This document shows positions 27,698-37,708 of a DNA stretch of 64,000 nucleotides, in pieces. Position numbers and translations under genes: made by a program. The stretch spans positions 372,001-436,000 of the forward strand of contig CBDDCY010000012.1 of assembly GCA_965226435.1 (NCBI GenBank), read 5' to 3'. Below the pieces are notes generated by a model. The model was not told where the DNA came from. It did not search any database and saw only the letters and a list, made by a program, of their open reading frames with translations. Numbering within the stretch: position 1 is the stretch's first letter; each line of letters opens with the position of its first letter. The stretch comes from UBA6623 sp965226435. GTDB taxonomy: Bacteria; Acidobacteriota; Terriglobia; Bryobacterales; UBA6623.

Positions 27698-29156
27698 TCA
27701 AGCCAAGATATCTTGAATCACGTGTCCATGCACATCGGTCAAACTATAGTCACGACCGCCGAAGCGATAGCTGAGTCGTTCGTGATCGAGCCCGAGTTGA
27801 TGCAGAATCGTGGCGTGCAGATCGTGAATTGTAAGCTTGTTCTCGACGACACGGTAACCGTACTCGTCGGTTTGACCGTAGACCACGCCCTTCTTGAACC
27901 CGCCGCCGGCCAGCCATAAGCTGAATCCCATCGGATTGTGGTCCCGGCCGTCCGCCGCCTGCACGAAAGGCGTCCGCCCGAACTCGCCCGAGAAGACGAC
28001 CAGCGTCTCATCCAGCAGCCCGCGCGCCTTGAGGTCCTTTGATCAGCCCCGCGACAGGTTGGTCCACCGTGAAGGCATTCGCCGCGTGGCCGACTTTCAG
28101 CCCACCGTGCTGGTCCCACGGATTCGACATTCCGTCGGTAAGGCCTTTGGTCGGGACCATGGTTAACTCAACGAAGCGCACCCCCCGCTCGACCAATCGC
28201 CGCGCCATCAAACATTGCCGCGCATAGATCGACCGAGGCGTCATCTCAGAATCAAGGCCGTACAGTTTCTTCGTGGCTTCGCTTTCGCCGCTCAGGTCCA
28301 CCAGCTCCGGCACCGCGCTCTGCATCCGGTAGGCGATCTCGTAATTGTTGATCGCCGCTTCCACCGGCTCGTGCTCGCCCAGGCCTGTCAAGAATGACTC
28401 GTCCATCCCTCGGACAAAAGACAACTGCTTGCGCTGTAGATGGTCCGGCTCGCTCGGCGTCACGTTGCGCAGCGGCTCATCTCGTCCGGGGTAGATCAGC
28501 GAGGCTTGATGCACCGACGGCAGAAAGCCGTTGCCCATCATGTTGATGCCGCCCAGCGGAATGCCACCCCCGCCGAGCACGACAAAGCCGGGCAGGTTCT
28601 GGTTCTCGCTGCCCAGCCCGTAGGTCACCCAAGCGCCCATGCTCGGGAACCCGGTGAACGGAGTGCCGCAATGGAAATAGAAATTCCCTTGGGCGTGCTC
28701 CATGAATTTCGCTGTCATGGAGCGGATCACGCACAGCTCATCCGCCACCGAACCGATGTGCGGAAAAATCTCGCTCATCGGTATGCCGCTTTCACCGTGC
28801 CGCTCAAATTCCCAAGGACTCGGGAAGATGTTCCCGTCCTGGTTGAACATCGTCCGCTCGGTCTTGAACGGCATCGGCTGCCCGGCTTCCTTGGCGAGGC
28901 GCGGTTTCGGGTCGAACGAATCGACCTGCGACAACCCCCCGGACATGTAGCAAAAGATGACGTTCTTAACCCGCGGCGCGAAGTGCGGCGGTTTCGCAAC
29001 AAGCGGCGCTTCCGGGCGGCCTTTTGACGGCCCGGCGTAGTTCTTATCCGCCATCAAACCCGCCAAGGCAAGCATGCCGAACCCGGTCGAGCTTCGGCGC
29101 AGCATTTCCCGCCGGCTGACCGGACGTCGTGGATAGCGATGACTCGGATCGTACAT
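27698..29156 (-). pseudogene. DUF1501 protein with one-base frameshift (copy 2)
   Basis: The gene encodes the same type of exported sulfatase-fold protein as copy 1, with a twin-arginine leader (RRPVSRREMLRRSSTGFGML) and motifs NVIFCYMSGGLSQVDSFD, YARQCLMARRLVERGVRFVE and WDQHGG. The frame breaks at about 28036-28038 after VAGLIK. Removing one base of the GGA there (minus strand) restores DLKARGLLDETLVVFSGEFG, then GRDHNPMGFSLWLAGGG to the stop at 27698, giving about 485 residues. Everything else is well conserved, so the lesion is recent or a sequence error. It follows the second PSD1-type gene by 6 bases. Confidence 0.85.
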
Positions 29157-29162
29157 AAGTCC

Positions 29163-32100
29163 CTAACGAATATAGATGAATTCCTTGAAGTTGAAAAGCG
29201 AATGCGCCACCGCTCGCCAAACCTTGGCGCTCCCCAGAATCGCGCTTTCCGAAACCCCGTGTTCTTTCGCCAAATCGGCTACGTATCCCTCGGTGCGGTC
29301 TCGCTCTTCTGGTAGCGGCCGCCGGCCGAACGCCTTCATGAACATGTACTCGATCCGCATGCCCGCCGAGTGGGACTCGCCATTCGCCAGTCGGCTGCCC
29401 CATTCCTCGGCCAAACCCGTCACGAACGGGCTGTTCATCAGCGCCAACGACTGCGCCGGCACATTGGTCACGTCGCGTTTCCCGCGAGTGGTCGCCGGGC
29501 TCGGCTGATCAAACGCCTCCAGCAAGGGATTGTGGAGATTGCGTCGAAGCTCTTGGTAGACGCTGCGCCGGTCGTCTCCGTAGGGAGACGGTTTCTCTTT
29601 GCCGGCATCATTGTCACTAAAGAAATAAGAACTCCGGCTCGAGATCGGCGCCCCGTACATCGTCTGATCCAACCTGCCTGAAACCGCCAGCAGCGAATCC
29701 CGAATCGCTTCCGCGTTAAGCCGCCGCGCCGGCATATGTTGGAGCCATTTGTTCAAGGGGTCGATTTCGCGCGCTCGATCGGAGGGCTTGCTGCTCATCC
29801 GATACGCCCGTGTCGTCACCAACCGCTCAATCGTTTTCTTGATCGACCAGCCGTCTTTGACAAATCGATCGGCAACGAAGTCAAGCAATTCCGGATGCGT
29901 GGGCCGCTCGCCCACCACGCCGAAATTGTCGGGCGTCCCGACAATCCCCCGGCCGAATAGGTAATGCCAAATCCGGTTCACCATCACCCGCGCCGTCAGC
30001 GGATTCCCGGGGCTCGCGATCTCGTCGGCCAATCGCGCCCGCACCATCCGAGGACTCTCATAGAGCGAGCCGCCGACGGCCGACAAATAACGGCGCGGCA
30101 CGGTGTCGCCGGGATTCTTGTGGCTGCCGCGAATTAGCAGCGGGTGATCCGGCGCGCCTTCTTCCAGCAGCCCCGGCGCGCGCCGCGGAATCGGAATCTC
30201 GGCCTCCAGCCGACGGTACTGCTCGACGAGCGGGCGAAGACTTTCGAGGCTCTCCAATGATCGAGGCAGCAGGTCTTTGCGAACGAAATAATCGAGGAAT
30301 GCCGTCTGCTCGTCATTCTTGTGCTCATGCTCTTGGAGCCGCCCGTCCCGCCAAGCTTCGATCGCCTCGCTGAGACGACCAGCGAGCAGTTCATGAAACG
30401 CTTCGGCCGAGTCGGGGGCCGCGCCCTCGAGCAAATAGAGCGCCGCGCTGATCGTTGGCTTGGGTTCGTCTGCGCCGTCGTGAAAAGCGACCGCCGCGGC
30501 GCCGATCGCCGACCGCCCGTGTTTCGGGCGTTTCGGCCTCGGCCTCTTGCGAAGATCGAGCGGATCGGGGAAAGAAATTCGTGGAATCCTCGTGCGTGGC
30601 GAATTCGATGTAAGCCGTGAAGCCTTTCCAGAAATCGGTCTTCCAGCGCCGCCATTTCATTTCGTCGCTACGGGGGCTGTAACGCTGCGAGTAGATCCCG
30701 CTGAGCGGAACGGAGTAATTCTCGACCATCAAGCGCGCGTAGCTCATGTCGCCGCCTAAGACCCGCACGCTGATGTAGTCCGTATCGATCTTGAAGCGCG
30801 GCGACTGCATCACGCCGTTATGTTTCGTCGAAAGCAGATGGGTGTAGACTCCGCTCGGGTAAAGGCCCTCGATGACGCGCTCACCCTCCTGAAGCACTCG
30901 GAATTCCCCGGGGCCCGAGGGTTTGTCGGGCAATCCCACGCCGTGGCCGATCCATTGGTCGTAGTTGTCACCGGCTAAATCCCAAACTTGGAACTTCTGT
31001 TGGTTGAACTTCTCGTGAGCTTGGGTAGTCTCGCGTCCGCGATCACGAAGATTCCGCCAAGTCGCGATGAAGGCATCACCGCTCTTGCCTCGAAGTTCGT
31101 TCCACACCTGTAGCGGACTGTCCTGCTCGCACGCCGCTTCCCCGAACGCCCTGCGCACCGGCGCGGTATCCGCCTCCGAAAGCCGCTTCCCCAAACTCTT
31201 CGCCGCCGACAGCCATTCCTTGGCCAGTCCCGCGCGAATGTCGGCCTTCAGCTCGATCAGCTTGTCGCGGTGCAGGTTTAGTGTGGCGGGATCATCGATT
31301 GCTCGCTGCGTCGGCCGCGCCCCATAAAGCACCCCGAACAAGGCGTAATAATCCTTCTGGCTGATCGCGTCGAACTTGTGGTCGTGGCAACGCGCGCAGG
31401 AGACCGTCAGGCCCTGGAATGCTTTCGACAACACATCGATCTGGTTGTCGACGATCTTGACGCGATCCTCCCAAGGGTCCACCGGCTGATAGGCGTGCTC
31501 GACCATCCGGAAGTGGGCCGTGCCCACGACCGACTCATTGATCCCGTCGGCCGCATTGAGCCGCGGCTTCTCGATCAGGTCTCCCGCCACGTGCTCGCGA
31601 ACCAGTTGGTCGTAGGGGACGTCGTTGTTCAGCGCGCGAATCAGGTAGTTTCGATAGCGCCAAGCCACTGGGATCTCCGGATCCCCCTCGCTGCCGTGCG
31701 ATTCCGCGTAGCGCACCAAGTCCATCCAGTGGCGCGCCCAGCGTTCACCAAAGCGCGGCGAGTCGAGCAGTCGTCGCACCAACTTCGGATAGGCATCGGG
31801 CGACTTGTCCTGAACGAAAGCGCGGATCCGCGCCGGCGTCGGCGGCAACCCGGTTAAATCGAAACTCAACCGCCGAATCAGCGGGTACCGATCAGCCGGG
31901 GAAGCCGGTGACAGCCCCTTTTCTTGAAGCTTTGCGAGAAGAAACCGATCAACCGGATTGGCTTGCCAAGCCGGGTCGCTGACAGTTGGCGGAACGACCG
32001 GTTTGACCGGTTGCCAAGCCCAGTGCGCACTCTTGCGGGCTTCGAGATCAAAGCCCCCGGCTTGAGCTTCCGGCGCGGGTCCGTCCGCGGGCCAAGGGGC

Positions 32101-32559
32101 ACCCATCTTGATCCACTTGCTCAGCGCGGCGATGCGGTCATCGGGCAGCCTTCCCGTGGGAGGCATCAATACCGGCTCCCCCCGCAGCAGCTTGACCAGA
32201 CGGCTGTTCCCGGGATTGCCCGGCTCGATGGCGGCTCCCGAATCCCCGCCTTTCAGCAACGCTTCGCGACTATCCACCCGCAGTCCCGCGAAAGGCGTTT
32301 CAATTTGGGAACTGTGGCACGAATAGCATTGCTCCGCCAACACCGGCCGAATCTCACGCTCGAAAAATTCGACATCGCCCGCCGAAGGCGCCGCCGTCTG
32401 CGCAAACGCCCCCGACCCAAAGGCCGCCAAGCACGCTGACACTACCACGCGGGCAAGGGTCCAAAGTTGAGCACGCGGACCGCCCCCACGAGGGGTGGGC
32501 TGCCCCCGTGTAGAACGCCTGATCACCCTATTTTCTTGAACAAACACCGGCGTGCCCAT
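29163..32559 (-). pseudogene. DUF1549/DUF1553 (PSD1-type) protein with one-base frameshift (copy 2)
   Basis: A large secreted cytochrome-type protein, about 1130 residues if whole. The N-terminal part has a leader (LARVVVSACLAAFGSGAFAQ), the CYSCH motif, MPPTGRLPD, DUF1549 (RFGERWARHWMDLVRYAES, CARCHDHKFDAI) and a carbohydrate-binding-like insert before DSTNFF. The frame is lost near 30510-30530. In the alternative frame the protein resumes with AIGAAAVAFHDGADEPKPT and runs through DUF1553 (NPLTARVMVNRIWHYLFGRG) to FKEFIYIR. Skipping one base rejoins the two. ATG 32559 is the likely start (another possibility lies 11 codons upstream). It heads the long minus-strand operon. Confidence 0.83.
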
Positions 32560-32660
32560 TGTAATTGGTTTGCCGACCGACGCGGCGCCCAAACCGTCAA
32601 TAGGCCGTCATCGAAATTGCCCAACCGCTTGCCGGCGGTGGATTTGCGAACGTCCCAGCG

Positions 32661-32800
32661 CTAGCCCGCATTTCTCATCGCCTGACGGGCCAAGCACACG
32701 ATAGGCCCGCCATTACGTCGTTGCGCTTGCTTGCCGTGCTCACCGTACTGACGCGCCTCTCATGCACTTTGCCCGCCACGCGATGAGAAAAGCGGGCTAG
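32661..32800. repeat. 140-bp element with perfect-ended inverted repeats
   Basis: CTAGCCCGCATTTCTCATCG at the left (from 32661) pairs with the inverse of CGATGAGAAAAGCGGGCTAG at the right (ending 32800), with one mismatch in 20-21 bases. The interior is non-coding. The TA inside each terminal CTAG could be a duplicated target, as in MITEs. It lies between the divergent PSD1-type and ThuA-like genes, so it may influence either promoter. Confidence 0.75.
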
Positions 32801-32872
32801 ACTGCAATGACGACAGGGATCGGGCCGCCAATGCCGACAAGCCCAGTCGAGAGAACACCCAGGAGTTGCACA

Positions 32873-34069
32873 ATGTTCCGAGCTGTATCCATCCCGAGCG
32901 CCTGCCTAGCCGCGCTTTCCGCGATCACCCTGCTGATAACGGCCTGCGCGCCGGCCGAGGCCCCACCCGAGGAAGTTGCCTCCGACAATCCTCAATGGGT
33001 CGTCTATGAAGGCGCCGCCGGACCCGGGCAAGGCAAGCACATCGTTCTCATCGCCGGCGACGACGAATACCGCTCCGAAGAGGCGTTGACTCAGCTCGGG
33101 CGCATCCTCGCCGACCATCACGGTTTCAAGTGCACGGTTCTGTTCGCGTTTGATCCCGACACGGGAATCATCAACCCGGCCCGCCGCGACAGCATTCCCG
33201 GCCTCGAAGCTCTCGAAACAGCCGACCTGACCTTCCTCTTTTCCCGCTGGCGGACGCTGCCGGATGACCAGATGCGGTATTTCGATGCCTACGTTCGCGC
33301 CGGCAAACCGCTGGTCGCCATGCGGACGGCGACACACGCGTTCGCTCCTCCCGACGAGATTCTCGACGACGTCATGGACAACAAGAAGAAGAAGCCCGAA
33401 GAGCGCCCTCAATTTACCGACGAGCAATGGGGCGCCTACGGCCACTACGGCGACGCCTACTTCGGGCCCAAACCGGAATGGCAAGGCGGTTTCGGCAGCT
33501 TGGTCGTGGGCGAGACCTGGGTCGCGCACCACGGACATCACAAGCACGAGTCGACCCTCGGCATTATCGCCCCCGGCGTCGAGGACGATCCCATCCTTCG
33601 CGGCATCAAGACCGGCGACATTTGGGGACCGAGCGATGTCTATACCGTCGGCCTGCCCTTGCCGGGCGACTCGAAGCCCCTCGTTCTCGGCCAAGTCATG
33701 AAACGCAAAGGCGAATACGACGAAAACGACGCCTTCTATGGAATGCGCCCCGACGACGGCCCCCCCGTCGACGAAAAGAACAACCCCATGATGCCGGTCG
33801 CGTGGACCAAGAGCTATCAGATTCCCGGAGGCGAAACAGGTCAAGTCTTTGTGACGACGATGGGGGCCTCGACGGATCTAGTGTCCGAGGGCACCCGACG
33901 CTTAATTGTGAACGGCGCTTATTGGGCGCTCGGCATGGCCGATCAAATCCCCGAAGCCGGCGCCAAAGTCGATCTCGTCGGAACCTACGAGCCCAGGCAA
34001 TATTTCATCCACGACGGTGACTATTGGTTAGAGCGGCAGCTGCGCCCGGCGCATTTTCTAGCGGAGTAG
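32873..34069 (+). CDS. ThuA-like lipoprotein (glutamine-amidotransferase-like fold)
   Basis: A protein of about 398 residues with a lipoprotein leader (LAALSAITLLITAC, lipobox Cys at about 25) followed by a ThuA-like domain (about 50-330) with the typical opening HIVLIAGDDEYRSEEALTQLG and RWRTLPDDQM, AYVRAGKPLVAMRTATHAF and HHKHESTLGII. ThuA-like proteins of this type are common beside PSD1/DUF1501 genes and are thought to act in extracellular sugar metabolism; the reaction is unknown. ATG 32873 has the ribosome site AGGAG and places the leader correctly; an upstream in-frame ATG at 32807 does not. It is divergent from the operon at 32559. Confidence 0.8.
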   Translation: MFRAVSIPSACLAALSAITLLITACAPAEAPPEEVASDNPQWVVYEGAAGPGQGKHIVLIAGDDEYRSEEALTQLGRILADHHGFKCTVLFAFDPDTGIINPARRDSIPGLEALETADLTFLFSRWRTLPDDQMRYFDAYVRAGKPLVAMRTATHAFAPPDEILDDVMDNKKKKPEERPQFTDEQWGAYGHYGDAYFGPKPEWQGGFGSLVVGETWVAHHGHHKHESTLGIIAPGVEDDPILRGIKTGDIWGPSDVYTVGLPLPGDSKPLVLGQVMKRKGEYDENDAFYGMRPDDGPPVDEKNNPMMPVAWTKSYQIPGGETGQVFVTTMGASTDLVSEGTRRLIVNGAYWALGMADQIPEAGAKVDLVGTYEPRQYFIHDGDYWLERQLRPAHFLAE

Positions 34070-34393
34070 GGATCGAAACAATCGGGAATAGGTCGGTGTC
34101 CTTGACCCCGCCGATTCATACTGCCGCTGTGGAATCGACCGGGCCTTGGTAGCCGATAATATACTTTATCGTCTAGAAATCAAGAGAAGGACGGCCCTTC
34201 GGAACGAACCCGGCCCTCAGGCGGAATCAGCGGACCGATCGTTCGTTGGAACCGGATATACCGACAGTCATCTGCGAGCGAGCGCTATGTAGTTCGTTTC
34301 GAGGAACTTAGTGCTGCTCGCGGTCGCGGATAGCTGGTTTCCCAGTATTTCTCGTGGAAGGCGACACGCGGCCGCTTTCGCCTTCAGAACCAC
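34070..34393. other. No gene seen
   Basis: This 324-base stretch lies between the ThuA-like gene and the 3' end of the convergent kinase/propeller remnant. It has no coherent reading frame and no recognisable repeat or RNA. Confidence 0.5.
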
Positions 34394-36258
34394 CTACCGA
34401 AAGTTCTCGACCAGCACCAGGTCGGCGCCCACGGTCCTGAAGCGCGTATACAGGAGAGTTCGCTCATCGGGAGAAATCGCAAAAGTATGGCCCGGCGCCA
34501 CGTCGGGCGGCAAGATTACCTCAGTCCGGATCTCTCCGCTCTCCAAGTCGAGGAAGCGAAAAGCAAAGTCGGCGCTTGTTCCTTCACCGGCCGCCTCCTC
34601 CAAAAAATAGATCCCCCGGGGTGTGAGGGCGTAGTTTCGTGCCCAAACTCTCTCAAGAACCTTACTGGGTTCACCGCCCCCAGTCGGCGTTCTCCACACC
34701 GAACCGTAACCGGAAAACGGGATGCCGTCTATCGGAGGCCGCTTCAGGTAATACACGAATTGGCCGTCCGGAGACTCAAACGGCACAATTCCACCCTGGC
34801 TCGTGACCTGCCGCGGTTCTCCCCCCCGGCCGCCGAGACCTTCCAGATCTCAAACCTCCCGGAGCGGCTTGAAGTGAAATAGATCCACCTTCCGTCGGCG
34901 GACCAACTGGGGACCTGATCTTGGCGTGGATGGTCCGTGAGCCGCAGCGGCGAACCGCCGGCGCTGCTGATGATGTAAATGTCAAAATTATCATTCAGGT
35001 ACGTGTCAAAGGCGATCCGCTGGCTGTCGGGCGACCAGCGCGGCATTCCGCCTGAGGCATTTTCCACTGTCCATACTTCCCGCGCGCCCGTGCCATCCGC
35101 CTCACTGAGCCAAATCCCGAACGGTCCGGTTCGGTTCGACTCGAAAGCCAGCCACTTGCCGTCCGGGGAGTACCGCGGGCCGGCTTCCAGCCGCGTCGAG
35201 GAGGGAAACGAGCCGGGGTCCCAGGAGTCACTTTCAGCGCCCGTCTTCTCTAACACCTCGAGATCCCAATCTTTGGATTCTCGGACGCATACCATTCTGT
35301 TCCTGCCGGCCGAGACAGCAGCTTGACCCACTCCGGAGCCGACGACGTCGAGTCGACGCAGTTCGTTGGGAGCCCCCGCCACGGACACACGGTGGAGATA
35401 ACCCCAAGTGTGACCAACATCACGGGAGACGATGAGGTCCTGCTCGTCCGGCGACCACGCCTGAACGAATGCTTGACTATCAGAGGTAAGCGGGGTGGCC
35501 GCGCCCAAAGGTTTGAATTCGGCATCAAGATCGAGCAGATACGCGTCGTGGGACCACCTGCCGTTGAATCGCACGAAGGCGAGCGAATGTGCGTCGGCGG
35601 ATAAGACAGGATCGACATCTCCCCACATGCCCTCAGGCGGCTTCGTGAGTTGCCGTTTTTCTCCCGTCTCGATCGAGACAGTGAAAAGGGAACTCGGGTT
35701 GCCGTCAGCTATAATCAGCCCTGTGCTGTCGGGGAGCCAAGCCAAACGACTTCGCTTGGCTCTCTCAACGACAGTTACCTTGCGTTCCGGGCCGCCGATG
35801 GATGGGATGAGCAAGATCGAAGACTTACGGGTTTTCATCTCGGTCGGCCGCTCCGGCCGCTCAAACGCAATCCAGCGCCCATCCGGCGACCAGGCGGGAT
35901 GTTCTTCGACCGCGGCGTGGGTAGTCAGTCGCTGAGGGTTATCGGAATCGACAGGCCTCACATAGATGTCGAAGTTGTCCTGCTTTTCGCCGTTCCAAGA
36001 GAAAGTGACCTGCTCGCCGTCGGGAGAAAAATCCGGATCGTATTCCAGGCCCGGATAACTGGTCAAAGGAACCAAGCGCATGGGCTCGGCGGGTACTTGG
36101 GAACCTGTTTCGAAAATGCCGATCCAAGTCACGCCGGCCAGTCCAGCCACCACAACGGCGGCCGCCGCGGCGTACCAGGCGGTCCGCCGGCCGCGGGAGA
36201 GAACGGCAGGGGCGGGCACGGGCCGGCCGCCGCTGCCGGGCGCAATGGCGTCCTCCAC
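34394..36258 (-). pseudogene. C-terminal part of a Ser/Thr kinase: membrane segment and TolB-like propeller, frameshifted
   Basis: The fragment begins with a linker, a membrane segment (RRTAWYAAAAAVVVAGLAGVTW) and then a periplasmic TolB/WD40-like propeller (repeats such as DPDFSPDGEQVTFSW, HPAWSPDGRWIAFE, RYSPDGKWLAFES, RWSPDSQRIAFD, SWSADGRWIYFTS). This is the normal C-terminal half of acidobacterial kinase/propeller or CadC-type sensors. No kinase or DNA-binding domain precedes it. The frame breaks in a run of seven G (coding strand) at about 34822-34828 after KVSAAGG; restoring one base gives EPRQVTSQGGIVPFESPDG and continues to the stop at 34394 (ending LVLVENFR). A matching kinase N-terminus lies at 37283-37393. 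Confidence 0.75.
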
Positions 36259-37066
36259 CCTTCTCTTCGAGGTCGATATCGGTCCACCGGCTCTCGGCCA
36301 CCTGCTCCCGACGGCCTCCGGTGAACAGCACCGCCAGCCAGTAGGTCCGCTTTCTGACGCTCAGGCCAGACTCGGAGTGTTGTACGACAATGGCCGAGGA
36401 GTCCCTCAGGACCAAGCTGAGGCTGTGAGGTGGTTTCGCGAAGCGGCCGAGCAAGGCAATGCTGGTGCCCAGCTTAATCTCGGCGTCATGTACGCGCACG
36501 GAAGGGGAGTGCAACGAAACGATATCCATGCCCTCAAATGGTTTAGTCTCGCTGCGGCGAAAGGAATCAGCCTGGCTGCGACTCGCAAACGTGTGTTGGA
36601 AAAGAACATGGACGAGCAGCAGGTTGAGAAGGCAGAGAGTCTTGCCGACGCTTGGACGGTAAAACGCGACCCGGACACCGCTCTGATGCACGCCGTAACT
36701 AAGGGGCAGACAACGGTGGTTGAGTCGCTCTTGGAGGCCGGAGCCCAACCGGACGTTCAGGACGCTCTGGGCTGGACTCCTTTGATACACGCGGCTAAGA
36801 ACGGGGATACGGGGTCCGTCAGGGCTTTGTTGAAGCATGGTGCTGACCCTAACGCGAAAGACAGATTCAGTGGAACGGCTTTGATGCAGGCAGCCGCCAA
36901 CGGTCACGCGAAAACCGTCGAATTCTTGTTGGCGAATGGCGCCGACCCCTCGGTAACCGCTGACAATGGCAAGTCGGCCCTGACGCTTGCTCAAGAGAAC
37001 GGACATCTTTCTGTTGCTGAGAGAATTCGAGAGCATCTAAGCAACGAGGAAATGAGACAACGCTGA
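36245..37066 (+). CDS. Sel1-repeat and ankyrin-repeat protein, probably lacking its natural N-terminus
   Basis: From about 36330 the frame encodes two Sel1-type repeats (AQARLGVLYDNGRGVPQDQA, AQLNLGVMYAHGRGVQRND), a linker, and three to four ankyrin repeats (TALMHAVTKGQTTVVESLLE, TPLIHAAKNGDTGSVRALLK, TALMQAAANGHAKTVEFLLA). It is probably a protein-interaction scaffold. No signal peptide is visible. The start is uncertain: ATG 36245 lies in sequence antisense to the recombinase scrap, and the product before the first Sel1 repeat has no family character, so the true 5' end may have been lost. It sits on the opposite strand between two parts of a kinase gene. Confidence 0.65.
   Translation: MASSTLLFEVDIGPPALGHLLPTASGEQHRQPVGPLSDAQARLGVLYDNGRGVPQDQAEAVRWFREAAEQGNAGAQLNLGVMYAHGRGVQRNDIHALKWFSLAAAKGISLAATRKRVLEKNMDEQQVEKAESLADAWTVKRDPDTALMHAVTKGQTTVVESLLEAGAQPDVQDALGWTPLIHAAKNGDTGSVRALLKHGADPNAKDRFSGTALMQAAANGHAKTVEFLLANGADPSVTADNGKSALTLAQENGHLSVAERIREHLSNEEMRQR
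36253..36343 (-). pseudogene. Scrap of tyrosine recombinase (box I region)
   Basis: One minus-strand frame reads YWLAVLFTGGRREQVAES followed by RWTDIDLEEK. This matches the conserved first catalytic segment of phage-type integrases (LLxTGxRRxEvxxLRWxDIDL), including the catalytic Arg. Only about 30 residues match; flanking sequence in the frame does not. It sits at the join between the kinase/propeller fragment and the plus-strand Sel1/ankyrin gene, so it may mark an old integration or recombination event. Confidence 0.5.
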
Positions 37067-37282
37067 CCGTAGGGAACGAATCGAGCGCTCTCGCCAGCCC
37101 GGCCAGCGAACTCGCGGCGAAACATTCCCCCTCCCAACGCCGCCCCTTCTGCGAGTCGGCTCGGCGCGGTGCATTTGTTCCCCCCCGGGTTCGGAAAGAG
37201 CCGTCGGCCCCCTACGCGTTCACCGACGCAGAAGAAATGGCCGGGACGCTTACCGCTGCCCGCGGGCAACCGCCGGCAGCAT

Positions 37283-37393
37283 TCACGAGACTGGGCGCTT
37301 GAGCTTTGTGTCTTCGGCCTTGTAGACTACACCCATGCCGCCTTCACCGAGCTTGCTGGTGATCTTGTAATGGCTGATGGTTTGCCCGATCAA
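37283..37393 (-). pseudogene. N-terminal fragment of a Ser/Thr protein kinase
   Basis: A 36-residue frame from TTG 37393 reads MIGQTISHYKITSKLGEGGM then GVVYKAEDTKLKR. It contains the Gly-rich P-loop (LGEGGMGVVYKA) of Hanks-type bacterial kinases at the very N-terminus, as in acidobacterial PknB-like proteins. It stops three residues after the point where VALK (the ATP-binding Lys strand) is expected. The rest of the kinase domain is missing; the C-terminal propeller part lies at 34394-36258 on the same strand. Confidence 0.8.
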
Positions 37394-37708
37394 GATGAGG
37401 ACATTGTACCGCCGTCGGGATTGCTGTTGATAACAATCGATGTCACCAACTATGACATTTTTTTGTCCCCAGGTGCTTGAGACGGCTTGGGTTGCCGTCA
37501 GCCGGACCTCTTGTTGAGGGGCCCCTCACCGACGATTGTCGAGTGGGAAATCATTTCTCGACACCTATCGAGGCCGGGTGAAGCCTTCCGGCTGACTGGC
37601 CGATTCACCCCGCCCGCCGCAGTCTAGCGGGTTACCATTAGGGAGTAGAGTCAGACCGAAGGGTTGATCAGCCGGAGGCATTTCCAATCTGGAACCACGC
37701 GGCACGCC
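37394..37708. other. No gene seen
   Basis: Upstream region of the kinase fragment. No coding frame, RNA or clear repeat is recognised. It may hold the former kinase promoter. Confidence 0.4.

Noticed and set aside
27698..29156. Programmed frameshift in the second DUF1501 gene
   Set aside because: No slippery heptamer or stimulatory structure is evident and the family is not known to frameshift. A mutation or sequence error is simpler.
35939..37036. Minus-strand frame of 365 codons antisense to the ankyrin gene
   Set aside because: Only the short recombinase-like part is coherent. The rest mirrors the Sel1/ankyrin repeats of the plus strand.
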